NCBI RefSeq assembly: GCF_001043025.1
Contig: NZ_JYLD01000017.1
Span: forward strand, 45,840 to 109,839
Reading direction: 5' to 3'
DNA: 64,000 nt
DNA from: Pseudomonas helleri
GTDB taxonomy: Bacteria > Pseudomonadota > Gammaproteobacteria > Pseudomonadales > Pseudomonadaceae
The position numbers and the translations under genes were made by a program. The notes under the pieces are model-generated. The model did not search any database. It was not told where the DNA came from and saw nothing but the letters and a program-made list of their open reading frames with translations. Positions 33,306 through 42,209 of the stretch are shown here, piece after piece (the stretch's first letter is position 1; each line of letters begins with the position of its first letter).

Positions 33306-34772
33306 ATGCGTCTGACTCGTCCCGCTCTGCTGTTACTGCTGCTCGGTTGTGTGTTGATGTTTTTTGCCTTGGGTAACCACCATCTGCAAGGTTCCACCGA
33401 ATCCCGGGTCGCCGGGATTGCCATGCAAATGCACTTGAGTCAGGACTGGGTCACCCCGTCCCTGCTGAATGAACCCTTCCTTGAAAAGCCCCCCCTGAGC
33501 CTGTGGCTCGATGCGACGGCGATCCAGCTGTCTGGCGGCCAACTGTTTGCCGTGCGCCTGGCATCCGCCATCGCCGGGCTGTGCAGCATCATGCTGCTGT
33601 TCACCATGCTGCGCCGTTTTGGTCGGCCGACAGCCATGGCCTGGACGGCTGCCGCGATGCTGGCCACCATGGGCAGCTTTTGGGCGAATGCGCGCCAGGT
33701 CGGTGAAGATTCGCTGCTGACCTTGGGCGTCAGCATAGCGCTGCTGGCGTTTTACCAGGCCAGCCGCCAGCCGCGCTTTGCGGCCGGTAGCTGGTTACTG
33801 TTTGCCGCGGGGATTGCCATTGCCACCTTGAGCAAAGGCGTGTTCGGCCTGGCCTTGCCGGGGGTGGTGATTTTTACCTATCTGCTGTGTGACAGCCTGA
33901 TCAACAAACGCTTTGCCGTGAATGACTGGCTGCGTCCGGCCCTGATGACCCTGGTGGGTTTGATCCCGCTGCTGATCTGGCTGTGTGTGCTGTATCAACG
34001 TGGCGGGCTGCAAGCGGTCAGCGAAGTGGTATTGACCAACAGCATTGGCCGTTTCAGCGGCTCCTTTGTCGAAGCCGGGCACTACGAGCCCTTCTACTAT
34101 TACCTGCGCAAACTGCCCGAAAGCTTCCTGCCGTGGAACCTGCTGACGTTCCTGGGGCTGTGGCATTTCCGCAAGCAATTGCGCAGCAACCCTTACCTGC
34201 TGTTTTTCTGCGTGTGGCTGCTGGCGCAATACCTGATGCTCAACATCGCCTCAAGCAAGCGCGCGGTGTACTTGATGTCGCTGACCCCGGCGGCCGCCGT
34301 GATCGCTGCCGAGTACGCCGGGGTGGTGCTGCAATGGCTGCGCAAGAAAAGCCAGGACTCGGCCATCGCCAAGTTTTTGAGCGACTACCATCGCTCGCTG
34401 GCCATCGCGCTGTTGGCCGGGGTTGTCACCACCTACCTGATCTCTGCGGCGGTGTGGGCGCCGCGCGCCGATCGCAGCGAATCCTTCCAGCCCGTGGCCG
34501 CGCAGGTCATTAGCCTGCAAGCCAGCGGCAAACACATCGCCCTGCTGCAACCGGACGAGCGTCTGGGGGCCGTTGTGTTTTATAGCCAGCAACTGCCGCA
34601 CACGCTGAACTCAGCCGCCGAGTTGCAGGCGTTTTTGGCTGAGTCGCCCGACAATATCGCGGTTATCGACAAAACCGAGGTGCCGGGTGTGGCGCTGAAG
34701 GTGCTGGACACGGTCAGTGTTGGTCGTCATCACTTTTACTTCGTGACGCTGGCGCCCGCTTCAGAAGATTGA
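33306..34772 (+). CDS. ArnT-like (PMT_2/GT39) membrane glycosyltransferase
   Basis: 488 aa with about 10-12 transmembrane helices. The first periplasmic loop carries the GT-C signature GSTESRVAGIAMQM and LLNEPFLEKPPLSLWLDA, as in ArnT, which moves aminoarabinose from undecaprenyl phosphate to lipid A. A soluble C-terminal tail follows from about 405. The length is shorter than ArnT proper, so the sugar donor and acceptor may differ. The start at 33306 opens MRLTRPALL; the upstream extension is poor. Nearby is an Ais-like phosphatase gene, which also points to envelope glycan or lipid A work. Confidence 0.8.
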   Translation: MRLTRPALLLLLLGCVLMFFALGNHHLQGSTESRVAGIAMQMHLSQDWVTPSLLNEPFLEKPPLSLWLDATAIQLSGGQLFAVRLASAIAGLCSIMLLFTMLRRFGRPTAMAWTAAAMLATMGSFWANARQVGEDSLLTLGVSIALLAFYQASRQPRFAAGSWLLFAAGIAIATLSKGVFGLALPGVVIFTYLLCDSLINKRFAVNDWLRPALMTLVGLIPLLIWLCVLYQRGGLQAVSEVVLTNSIGRFSGSFVEAGHYEPFYYYLRKLPESFLPWNLLTFLGLWHFRKQLRSNPYLLFFCVWLLAQYLMLNIASSKRAVYLMSLTPAAAVIAAEYAGVVLQWLRKKSQDSAIAKFLSDYHRSLAIALLAGVVTTYLISAAVWAPRADRSESFQPVAAQVISLQASGKHIALLQPDERLGAVVFYSQQLPHTLNSAAELQAFLAESPDNIAVIDKTEVPGVALKVLDTVSVGRHHFYFVTLAPASED

Positions 34773-34863
34773 TCCGCGGCAATAGAACGACACTTGGCGT
34801 GGCCGATTACGGCACATTGGCTACGCTCCCTGTGCTGGACGTTACCCAGTCAAGGAGCTAGCC

Positions 34864-35364
34864 ATGACCATCAGCATTACCAGCCAGAGCCTGAGCGACT
34901 ATGATGCTCAGTTGGCCTACAAGACCGCGACGGCGTACCTGCGCCAATCCGGCCTCGCCCGTTATCTGATTGACCAGCTTGAGCATCAACATTTAAAGCT
35001 GAGCATCGAGGTCAGCGCCGACCCGGCACTGGCCGACAAAGACGTCTCGAACAACGGCGCGCTGGTCTGGAACCTGCGCAGCAGCGCGTGGCCAAACCCG
35101 CAGGTGACAGAGGTCACCGCCCTGCTCAACCGCAGCCCGGTGCAACAGAAGGCGTACCTCACCAGCCAGTGGGTGCTGATGCACTTGCTCGCGCTCGCGT
35201 GTCAGCAGTTGAACGACCAGCTCAACTTTCGCGATGCGGATGCCACGTGGCCGTGGCTTGATGAGAAAGAACTCAGCGCTGACGACATCGAAAAAGCCGT
35301 GGCCCAGGAACTCAGGGACGTGCCGCTGCCGGTCGAAGACAATTGGAATCGTGTGTTGGCTTGA
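34864..35364 (+). CDS. Conserved-looking protein of unknown function
   Basis: 166 aa, not recognised. It has no signal peptide or membrane segment. It is acidic and rich in Leu, Asp and Asn, with a helical C-terminal half (QWVLMHLLALACQQLNDQL, then WPWLDEKELSADDIEKAVAQ). CAAGGAGCTAGCC before the ATG is a good ribosome binding site and codon use matches neighbours, so it is a real gene. It lies between the ArnT-like gene (91 bp upstream) and a REP element. No function can be given. Confidence 0.7.
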   Translation: MTISITSQSLSDYDAQLAYKTATAYLRQSGLARYLIDQLEHQHLKLSIEVSADPALADKDVSNNGALVWNLRSSAWPNPQVTEVTALLNRSPVQQKAYLTSQWVLMHLLALACQQLNDQLNFRDADATWPWLDEKELSADDIEKAVAQELRDVPLPVEDNWNRVLA

Positions 35365-35372
35365 TCCTCTAG

Positions 35373-35458
35373 GTCAAAAGATCGCAGCCGTCGTTCCTCG
35401 GCAGCTCCTACAAGCGTGTATTCCTGTAGGAGCTGCCGCAGGCTGCGATCTTTTGATC
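35373..35458. repeat. Second type of REP palindrome
   Basis: Long inverted repeat: the left arm begins GTCAAAAGATCGCAGCC and has CGGCAGCTCCTACAA; the right arm has TGTAGGAGCTGCCG and ends GGCTGCGATCTTTTGA. It shares TGTAGGAGC and GATCTTTTGA blocks with the 71-bp family but has a different core. It separates two convergent genes. Confidence 0.75.
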
Positions 35459-35463
35459 AGGTG

Positions 35464-36186
35464 TTAAAACCGTGAGGCTTCGAGGCTATGGCCAGATGGC
35501 AGGGTGCCTGGCGGCACGATGGCGTTCCAGTCTTTGGTTTCGACATAACCGAGCATTTGCGGCTGTGCGCTGGCGCCCTCTACGTTGAGAAACAACGAAG
35601 CGCCATAGCTGAAGGTAGTCTCTGTGGGCACATGCATCTGGCTCTCAAGCTCGTCCATGCATTCGCTATGGGTGACCAGCACCAGGTTGCGGCCCGGGAC
35701 TTTGTGCTTGAGCACGTCGCTGAGCATTTTGCCTCGGCAGTTGAACACCCAGTCTTGAGCCTCAACCGGGCGAACGAACATCGCGTCTGCCGTCTGCCGT
35801 GAGCGGGTCAGCAAGCTGCTGTAGATATCGGCATGGGCCAGCCCCATTTGACGGAACTCATAACCCAGCGCCTGGGCAACGGATTCGCCGTGCACGGTGA
35901 TGCCGTCTTCAGGCCCCAGGCAGAGGGTCGAGGTGCGGTCGCAACGTTCGCCGTGACGAACCAGCGCAATCACATCGCCTTTAGCCCAGCTTTGTTTAAG
36001 TGCCAGCACCCGGCTGGCATTGCCGGGCAACGCCAGATTGGGCGCAGGTGCAGGCGCCAGCAATTGAAGGGTAATAAATACGGTCAACCCCGTCGCTACG
36101 ACCACCACCAGTGCATTTCGATAACGCGCGAACGCTTTGCGCAGTAATGCGCGCTTAGCACCCGCTAAACGAAGACTCAAAATCAC
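35464..36186 (-). CDS. Membrane-anchored histidine phosphatase (Ais/PmrG-like)
   Basis: 240 aa. One N-terminal transmembrane anchor (about 24-46, NALVVVVATGLTVFITLQLL) precedes a histidine-phosphatase domain. The catalytic RHGERCDR has phosphorylated His78 with Arg77. The second core His is in LVLVTHSECMDELE, and TRSRQTADAM supplies the family arginine. Ais/PmrG proteins remove phosphate from lipopolysaccharide heptose. The periplasmic placement and the nearby ArnT-like gene agree with an envelope role. The exact substrate is not known. Confidence 0.82.
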   Translation of the reverse strand: MILSLRLAGAKRALLRKAFARYRNALVVVVATGLTVFITLQLLAPAPAPNLALPGNASRVLALKQSWAKGDVIALVRHGERCDRTSTLCLGPEDGITVHGESVAQALGYEFRQMGLAHADIYSSLLTRSRQTADAMFVRPVEAQDWVFNCRGKMLSDVLKHKVPGRNLVLVTHSECMDELESQMHVPTETTFSYGASLFLNVEGASAQPQMLGYVETKDWNAIVPPGTLPSGHSLEASRF

Positions 36187-36554
36187 GTAGAACGCCCCTA
36201 TGGCAGTCAGTGAACAACAGTCGCTGCCACCCTATAACGCGAATATGACAATGGATGGGTGAACAATCCCGCTGGTAAGAAAACAGTCTTGCATAGCAAG
36301 GCTTTTCCCAAACTGAACATAGTCTAGAAATCCGGGTGTAGGAGGCAGGTGAAGCAAATGTGAAAAAAGTCTTTAAACACACCTTTGATTGCCGTTTTGG
36401 AGGACCTTTTTAACCACTGATCATTGCGCATCAAAAAACGTTTCAGCTCTGCTCAACGCCGCCGATACAGCTCAACACACGTATTTTGCTGGGCCAAAAA
36501 AACAAAACCCTCCAGCGAGAACAGATCCTGCGCGCACCGTTCCTGGAGATTAAA
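36187..36554. other. Intergenic region between histidine phosphatase and MCP genes
   Basis: 368 bp without a credible gene. It holds the divergent promoters. A short CTTGC-ATA-GCAAG hairpin followed by GCTTTT lies near 36293-36309. A poor match to a flagellar-type promoter (TAAA with GCCG 13 bp on) is at about 36373-36398. Nothing firm is seen. Confidence 0.4.
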
Positions 36555-38477
36555 ATGAACAGTTGGCTGAGCAACATCAGCGTCAACATGAAACTGGCCT
36601 TGGGCTTCGGCCTGGTTTTGGCCCTCACCTGCCTGATGGCAATCAGCAATTGGTTCAGCCTGGGGACATTGATTGACCGCAGTAACTGGATGACCGATAT
36701 CACGCAACTCAACAGTGCGCTGACCAACCTGCGGGTTGCACGTTTGCAGTACATGCTGACCAATGGCGATGAAACCGCCGCACAGAACGTGCAGACCAAC
36801 CTGGAGGCCTTTGAGGCGCAGCAAAAACAACTGCTGGGCACGTTCAAGAGCCCCGAAAACCTCAAGTTGCTGAACGAGCAACACGACCTCATCACCCGCT
36901 ACCAAAGCGCCCTGGTGGCGATGCGCAAGGCTTACGTTGAGTCTGCGGTGTCGCGTGAGCGCATGGATCGCAGCGCCAAAGCGACGCTGGCCGACATCGC
37001 CACGCTGGATGCCCGCACCTTGCAACGCCCGGCGGGCGAAGAAGGCCGTTTTGAGCAGTACCAGGCGGTCACCAAAGTGCGCGAACAGTTCCTGATGGCC
37101 CGTGATCTGGGCCGCGCCTACATTGCCTCGCCAACACCTGCGACCGAACAAGCTGCACGCAGCCAACTGGCCGCTGCGACGGCCAGCCTTGCGGGGTTGA
37201 ACGCTTTTTTCAGCACCAGCGCCGCTGACACCTTGCGTGCGTTAAGTGATGCCATGGCTGAGTACACCCAGGCGTTGCAAGTATTCACTGACACTGACAA
37301 CAGCATTATCGACCGCCGCAAAGACATGACGGACTACGGCAACGGCATCGTTAGCCGCAGCACCGAGCTGTACAACATTCAGCTGGAACGCCGTGACACC
37401 GACAGCGCCAGTGCCAACCGCCTGCAATTGATCAGCACCTTGCTGGTCTTGCTGCTGGGCGTGGTGGCGGCGGTCGTGATCACCCGTCAGATCACCCGCC
37501 CGCTGCGTGAAACCCTGGACGTCGTTGAGCGCATTGCCAGCGGTGATCTGAGCCACAACCTGCAGGTTACTCGCCGCGATGACTTGGGCATCCTGCAACA
37601 AGGCATTGCGCGCATGGGCACGACCCTGCGTGATTTGATCAGCGGGATTCGCGACGGCGTCACGCAAATCGCCAGCGCAGCTGAGGAGTTGTCTGCGGTC
37701 ACCGAGCAGACCAGCGCCGGGGTCAACAGCCAGAAGGTCGAAACCGATCAAGTGGCCACCGCCATGCACGAAATGACCGCGACCGTGCAAGAAGTCGCAC
37801 GCAATGCCGAGCAAGCGTCCCACGCCGCAGCGGCCGCCGACGACGAAGCCCGCGCCGGTGACAACGTGGTCAATCAGGCCATTGACCAGATCGAGCGCCT
37901 GGCCGTGGAAGTCGGTCGTTCGACCCAGGCCATGGCTGTGCTGCAAGAAGAAAGCGACAAGATCGGCAGCGTCATGGACGTGATCAAAGCCGTGGCCGAC
38001 CAGACCAATCTGTTGGCGCTTAACGCGGCGATTGAGGCCGCACGTGCCGGTGATGCCGGGCGTGGGTTTGCGGTGGTGGCCGATGAAGTGCGGGCCTTGG
38101 CGCAGCGCACGCAAAACTCCACCGAAGAAATCCAAACCCTGGTCGCGGCGCTGCAAAGTGGCACTCAACAAGTAGCCGTGGTCATGAACAACAGCCGCAC
38201 CCTGACCGATAGCAGCGTGAACCTGACCCGCCAGGCCGGCACTTCGTTGCAGGGCATTACCCGCACCGTGTCGAATATTCAGTCGATGAACCAGCAAATT
38301 GCCGCAGCGGCCGAGCAGCAAAGTGCCGTGGCGGAAGAGATCAGCCGCAGCATCCTCAACGTGCGTGACGTGTCAGAACAAACGGCTGCGGCCAGTGATG
38401 AAACCGCCAAGTCCAGCGTTGAACTGGCGCGACTGGGGACACAACTGCAAGCAATGGTCAGCCACTTTAAGGTGTAA
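36555..38477 (+). CDS. Methyl-accepting chemotaxis protein with large helical ligand domain
   Basis: 640 aa. TM1 is at about 13-32, followed by a periplasmic helical ligand domain of about 258 residues (33-291), then TM2 at about 292-312, a HAMP domain (QITRPLRETLDVVERIASGDLSH, about 313-365) and the cytoplasmic signalling hairpin with its conserved tip GDAGRGFAVVADEVRALAQR. The ligand-domain size suits the helical bimodular (HBM) class found in Pseudomonas receptors for organic acids, but the ligand cannot be read from sequence. The start is ATG 36555 behind CTGGAGATTAAA. It signals through CheA/CheW encoded elsewhere. Confidence 0.88.
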   Translation: MNSWLSNISVNMKLALGFGLVLALTCLMAISNWFSLGTLIDRSNWMTDITQLNSALTNLRVARLQYMLTNGDETAAQNVQTNLEAFEAQQKQLLGTFKSPENLKLLNEQHDLITRYQSALVAMRKAYVESAVSRERMDRSAKATLADIATLDARTLQRPAGEEGRFEQYQAVTKVREQFLMARDLGRAYIASPTPATEQAARSQLAAATASLAGLNAFFSTSAADTLRALSDAMAEYTQALQVFTDTDNSIIDRRKDMTDYGNGIVSRSTELYNIQLERRDTDSASANRLQLISTLLVLLLGVVAAVVITRQITRPLRETLDVVERIASGDLSHNLQVTRRDDLGILQQGIARMGTTLRDLISGIRDGVTQIASAAEELSAVTEQTSAGVNSQKVETDQVATAMHEMTATVQEVARNAEQASHAAAAADDEARAGDNVVNQAIDQIERLAVEVGRSTQAMAVLQEESDKIGSVMDVIKAVADQTNLLALNAAIEAARAGDAGRGFAVVADEVRALAQRTQNSTEEIQTLVAALQSGTQQVAVVMNNSRTLTDSSVNLTRQAGTSLQGITRTVSNIQSMNQQIAAAAEQQSAVAEEISRSILNVRDVSEQTAAASDETAKSSVELARLGTQLQAMVSHFKV

Positions 38478-38490
38478 CCGACCTTTAGAA

Positions 38491-38512
38491 ACCCTCTCCC
38501 ACGGGAGAGGGT
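38491..38512. terminator. Bidirectional hairpin between convergent MCP and SulP genes
   Basis: Perfect 10-bp stem ACCCTCTCCC / GGGAGAGGGT with a 2-nt centre, ending 2 bp before the SulP stop. The CCCTCTCCC...GGGAGAGGG motif recurs at 51840-51859, so it is also a dispersed repeat. Confidence 0.6.
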
Positions 38513-38513
38513 G

Positions 38514-39959
38514 TTAAACGTGAGGCACGCGGGCGCGCTTGAGCAGTTTTTTGCAGCGCTCCGACACGTGCACAACGCGCAAATGCTTGCCCGCTTTACG
38601 GTAGCGCTCGCGCAACGTGTCCAGCGCGGCAATCGCCGAGTAATCGACAAAGCTCAACTGGCTGCAATCCAGGGTCACGCTGGCGGGGTCTTCGGTCGGG
38701 TCAAACAGCTTGAGAAACGCCGTGGTCGAGGCGAAAAACAAGGTGCCGTGAACCCGGTACAGTTTGCTCTCGTCGCTTTGCACCGACGTCTCGGCATACA
38801 GCTGCCGCGACTGTTGCCAGGCAAAGTTGAGTGCCGCGATGATAACGCCGCACATCACCGCAACCGCCAGGTCGGTAAAGACGGTGATGACCGTGACCGC
38901 AATAATCACCAGCACATCGTTCAACGGGACTTTGTTCAGCACCCGCAAAGAGGCCCAAGCGAAGGTCTGTTGCGACACCACGAACATAACCCCGACCAGC
39001 GCTGCCAGCGGAATTCGCTCAATAAACGGCGACAAAAACAGCACGAACAGTAAGATCATCACCCCGGCCGTCACCCCCGACAGCCGCCCTCGCCCGCCCG
39101 AGCTGAGGTTGACCACGGTTTGCCCGATCATCGCGCAGCCGCCCATGCCACCGAACGCCCCCGACACCATGTTCGCCGCCCCGAGCGCCACGCACTCGCG
39201 GTCCGGGTAACCCCGGGACTCGGTGATTTCGTCGGTCAGGTTCAAGGTCAGCAGGGTTTCCAGCAGCCCCACCACCGCCATAACGATCGCGTACGGCGCA
39301 ATGATGCGCAGGGTGTCGAGGTTCCACGGGATATCTGGCAGGGCAAACGTCGGCAAACTCCCGGCAATGTGCGCCATGTCACCGAGGGTACGGGTCGGCA
39401 GACCCAAAAAGTACACCGCCAGCCCCACGCTCAAGATCGCAACCAGCGCAGGCGGCGCGGCGCGGGTCAGGCGCGGTAATAAATAGACAATGGCCATGGT
39501 CAGCGCCACCAGGCCGATCATCACGTACAGCGGCATGCCGCTGAGCCAGGTGTCGCCATCTTTGAAGTGATCCAGTTGCGCCATGGCAATGACAATCGCC
39601 AGCCCGTTCACGAACCCGAGCATCACCGGGTGCGGCACCATGCGCACCAGCTTGCCGAGTTTGAGCAGCCCGAACGCCAGCATGATCAGCCCGCTCAGCA
39701 GCACGGTCGCCAACAGGTACTGCACACCGTGTTGCACCACCAGCGCCACGATCACCACCGCCATCGAGCCCGCAGCCCCGGACACCATGCCCGGTCGACC
39801 ACCGAACAGCGCGGTAATGGTGCAAATAATGAACGCGCCATACAGGCCCATCAGCGGGTTGAGATGAGCCACCAGGGCAAAGGCAATGCACTCGGGCAGC
39901 AAGGCAAATGACGTCGTGAGCCCGGCCAGGACATCAGCGCGCAGACGTGAGAATTTCAT
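38514..39959 (-). CDS. SulP-family anion transporter with STAS domain
   Basis: 481 aa. A 10-14 helix SulP membrane domain opens with LAGLTTSFALLPECIAFALV and holds GFVNGLAIVIAMAQL and GFVNGL-type motifs. A cytoplasmic STAS domain of about 85 residues (about 395-481; VHGTLFFASTTAFLKLF, VTLDCSQLSFVDYSAIAAL) ends the protein. SulP members carry sulfate, bicarbonate or dicarboxylates; substrate cannot be told by eye. The length is at the short end of the family. A carbonic-anhydrase-linked bicarbonate role is possible but no such gene is adjacent. Confidence 0.87.
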   Translation of the reverse strand: MKFSRLRADVLAGLTTSFALLPECIAFALVAHLNPLMGLYGAFIICTITALFGGRPGMVSGAAGSMAVVIVALVVQHGVQYLLATVLLSGLIMLAFGLLKLGKLVRMVPHPVMLGFVNGLAIVIAMAQLDHFKDGDTWLSGMPLYVMIGLVALTMAIVYLLPRLTRAAPPALVAILSVGLAVYFLGLPTRTLGDMAHIAGSLPTFALPDIPWNLDTLRIIAPYAIVMAVVGLLETLLTLNLTDEITESRGYPDRECVALGAANMVSGAFGGMGGCAMIGQTVVNLSSGGRGRLSGVTAGVMILLFVLFLSPFIERIPLAALVGVMFVVSQQTFAWASLRVLNKVPLNDVLVIIAVTVITVFTDLAVAVMCGVIIAALNFAWQQSRQLYAETSVQSDESKLYRVHGTLFFASTTAFLKLFDPTEDPASVTLDCSQLSFVDYSAIAALDTLRERYRKAGKHLRVVHVSERCKKLLKRARVPHV

Positions 39960-40037
39960 GGGTTACCTAAAAGACGGGAGATGCGAAGGGAGAAAACGAG
40001 AAATGGATGGTAACAAATTGCGCAGAAAGTGAGAAAA

Positions 40038-40108
40038 CTGTAGGAGCGAGCTTGCCTCGCGATCTTTTAAAAAGATCAAAAGATCGCGAGACAAGCTCGC
40101 TCCTACAG
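40038..40108. repeat. 71-bp REP palindrome
   Basis: 31-nt arms that differ at one position (GCCTCGCG against GAGACAAG), with a 9-nt centre AAAAAGATC. The outer ends are CTGTAGGAGC / GCTCCTACAG. It lies 10 bp downstream of the ggt stop and may end that transcript. Confidence 0.92.
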
Positions 40109-40118
40109 AGTTAAGAGG

Positions 40119-41786
40119 TTACTTCACGACTTGCCCTACGCCACGGCCACGTGGGTCGGAGGCGGTTTCCAGGGCGGTGCCGTTAACACGGATGGCCTGG
40201 ATGTCGCCCATGTTCCAGCCCTGATCTTCCAGGGTGTAGCCCATAGCTTTGAGCTCATCCGCGACTTTGCCGGTCAGCGGTGCGTAAGCGTCGTAGTAGA
40301 TGGTGTCTTTAGGCAACAACTGGTGATGCACGCGCTGCGCTGCCACAGCTTTTTCCAGCGGCAGGTCGTAGTCGTAGATGTTGTTCAGCACCTGGAAGAT
40401 CGAGGTGAATATCCGCGAACCGCCCGGCGTGCCGAGTACCAGTGTGACCTTGCCATCGCGTGTGACCAGGCTTGGGCTCATCGACGACAGCATGCGTTTG
40501 CCCGGCTCGATGGCGTTGGCATTGCCGCCCACCACACCAAAGGCGTTGGCCACGCCCGGCTTGGAACTGAAGTCGTCCATTTCATCGTTGAGCAAGAAGC
40601 CCGCGCCTTTAACCACAACGCCGCTGCCGTAATCCCAGTTCAGGGTGTAGGTGTTGCTCACGGCGTTGCCGTCTTTATCGACGATGGAGAAGTGCGTGGT
40701 CTGATGCGGTTCCAGGCCCGGTTTGACCTTGGCGGTTTCGGAAATCGCTTTCGGGTTCACTTCTTTCGCACGCTTGGCGATGTACGCCGGGTCGGTCAGC
40801 TCAGCCACCGGCATTTTGCCGAAGTCCGGGTCGCCCAGGTAATCGGCACGGTCAGCAAACACGCGCTTTTCGATTTCCGCCAGCAGGTGAATGTACGGGG
40901 CCGAGTTCAGCTCCACACCTTTAAAGTCTGCCGCACGGTCTTCTTTAATACCGATCAGTTGCGCCAAGGCGATGCCGCCCGAACTGGGCAACGGCGCGGT
41001 GTACAAGGTGTTGCCACGGAAATCGACACGCATCGGCTCACGCCAGCTGACCTTGTAGTCATTGAGGTCTTCTTTGGTGATCAGGCCTTTGTCTTTTTGC
41101 ATTTGCGCGACCAGCAGGTCGGCGGTTTCACCGTGGTAGAACTCTTTGGCGCCTTTGTCAGCGATGCGCTCCAGGGTCTTGGCCAGTTCTGGCTGCTTGA
41201 AGGTTTCGCCCGGCTTCATGGTGCCGAAGTAATCGCCGAAGTTTGTGGTGCCGTTAAACAGCGCCAGCGCATCTTCGCGGTACTGGAATTGCTGATCGGC
41301 CACCTTGAAGCCATTTTTTGCGTAACCCACGGCCGGGGTGATCAACTCGGCCCATGGCAATTTGCCGAAGCGCTGATGCGCCTCCCACAAGCCCATGACC
41401 GTGCCCGGCACGCCCGCCGCACGGGAGCCTACCAGGCTGAGGTTTTCGATGACTTCGCCTTTGTCATTGAGGTACATGTCGCGGCTGGCCGCTTTGGGGG
41501 CGGTCTCGCGGTAGTCGAGGAAGTAGGGTTTGCCATCAATGAACAAAGTCATGAAACCGCCGCCACCGATGTTGCCGGCTTCGGGGTAAGTCACGGCCAG
41601 GGTGAAAGCCGTCGCGACGGCGGCATCGACCGCGTTGCCGCCTTTTTTGAGGATTTGCGCTGCCACTTCAGCGCCGTATTGATCCGGTGCAGCCACTGCG
41701 CCGCCTTCCAGAGTGACGGCATACGCCGAGGAGCTGGCGGCAATGGCCGCCGTCAAAGCCAGGGTTTTGAACCACACAATACGCAT
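40119..41786 (-). CDS. ggt: Gamma-glutamyltranspeptidase (periplasmic)
   Basis: 555 aa. A signal peptide (about 1-23, ending AYA) precedes the Ntn-hydrolase precursor. Autocleavage should occur before Thr363 in HQTTHFSIVD, producing the large and small subunits and the catalytic threonine. Other conserved parts are GGNAVDAAVATAFTLAV, GGGGFMTLF, ETAP with the substrate arginine (DYRETAP), TLNWDYGSGVVV, and GKRMLSSMSPSLV. It hydrolyses glutathione and gamma-glutamyl compounds, or transfers the glutamyl group. It seems monocistronic, ending at a REP palindrome. Confidence 0.94.
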   Translation of the reverse strand: MRIVWFKTLALTAAIAASSSAYAVTLEGGAVAAPDQYGAEVAAQILKKGGNAVDAAVATAFTLAVTYPEAGNIGGGGFMTLFIDGKPYFLDYRETAPKAASRDMYLNDKGEVIENLSLVGSRAAGVPGTVMGLWEAHQRFGKLPWAELITPAVGYAKNGFKVADQQFQYREDALALFNGTTNFGDYFGTMKPGETFKQPELAKTLERIADKGAKEFYHGETADLLVAQMQKDKGLITKEDLNDYKVSWREPMRVDFRGNTLYTAPLPSSGGIALAQLIGIKEDRAADFKGVELNSAPYIHLLAEIEKRVFADRADYLGDPDFGKMPVAELTDPAYIAKRAKEVNPKAISETAKVKPGLEPHQTTHFSIVDKDGNAVSNTYTLNWDYGSGVVVKGAGFLLNDEMDDFSSKPGVANAFGVVGGNANAIEPGKRMLSSMSPSLVTRDGKVTLVLGTPGGSRIFTSIFQVLNNIYDYDLPLEKAVAAQRVHHQLLPKDTIYYDAYAPLTGKVADELKAMGYTLEDQGWNMGDIQAIRVNGTALETASDPRGRGVGQVVK

Positions 41787-41939
41787 TCGCTACTTCCTTT
41801 TATTGTTATCAACTGTTGCCGAACCTTGTCTGATTTCGTCAAAAATTTCAAACAGCAAAAGGAAAACTGCGCAGCGCTACACAAAAGCCGCAGACGGCGA
41901 AGGTGTTCAACCTCTACACCTTGCCGCCTGCACCCGCAC

Positions 41940-42209
41940 CTAAGCGGGTGGTTGGTCCGCCAGCAGTGCATCGACCACGCCACGCGCCAGCTCGACGCTG
42001 TGGGTAATACGCCAGAGTTGCTCGGCTTCAAAGCCGCTGAGGTGCGAGCCAATATCGTCGGCGTTGAGTTCAGCGCCTTTAAGCAACAGCGAAACCTGCG
42101 TCAGCGCGTCACGCGCACCAATGCCGGAGTTGATACCGAACAGTGAGGTACAGGAGTGAGCAGCGGTATTAAGGGAATTTAGGGGTGGATCGGGGACAAT
42201 TTTACTCAT
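41940..42209 (-). CDS. DUF3077-family small protein
   Basis: 89 aa starting MSKIVPDPPLNSLN. It resembles small Pseudomonas DUF3077 proteins: FGINSGIGARDALTQVSLLL is the central block, followed by LWRITHSVELARGVVDALLA near the C-terminus. It has no signal or membrane helix, and its function is unknown. The start is ATG 42209 with GGAG 7 bp upstream. The ribosome binding site lies inside a hairpin, so translation may be gated. A longer frame reaching 42398 is not supported. Confidence 0.75.
   Translation of the reverse strand: MSKIVPDPPLNSLNTAAHSCTSLFGINSGIGARDALTQVSLLLKGAELNADDIGSHLSGFEAEQLWRITHSVELARGVVDALLADQPPA

Noticed and set aside
34020..34772. Possible split of the ArnT-like gene into two proteins
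   Set aside because: The frame is continuous and the soluble C-terminal tail is normal for the family.
36373..36398. Flagellar sigma28 promoter before the MCP gene
   Set aside because: The spacing between TAAA and GCCG is about 13 bp, shorter than expected, and the GATAA part is absent; recorded only as a poor match.
40131..42146. 671-codon open frame on the + strand opposite ggt
   Set aside because: It is the antisense shadow of the ggt gene, rich in Arg, His, Val and Gln with no domain; ggt has signal peptide and catalytic residues.
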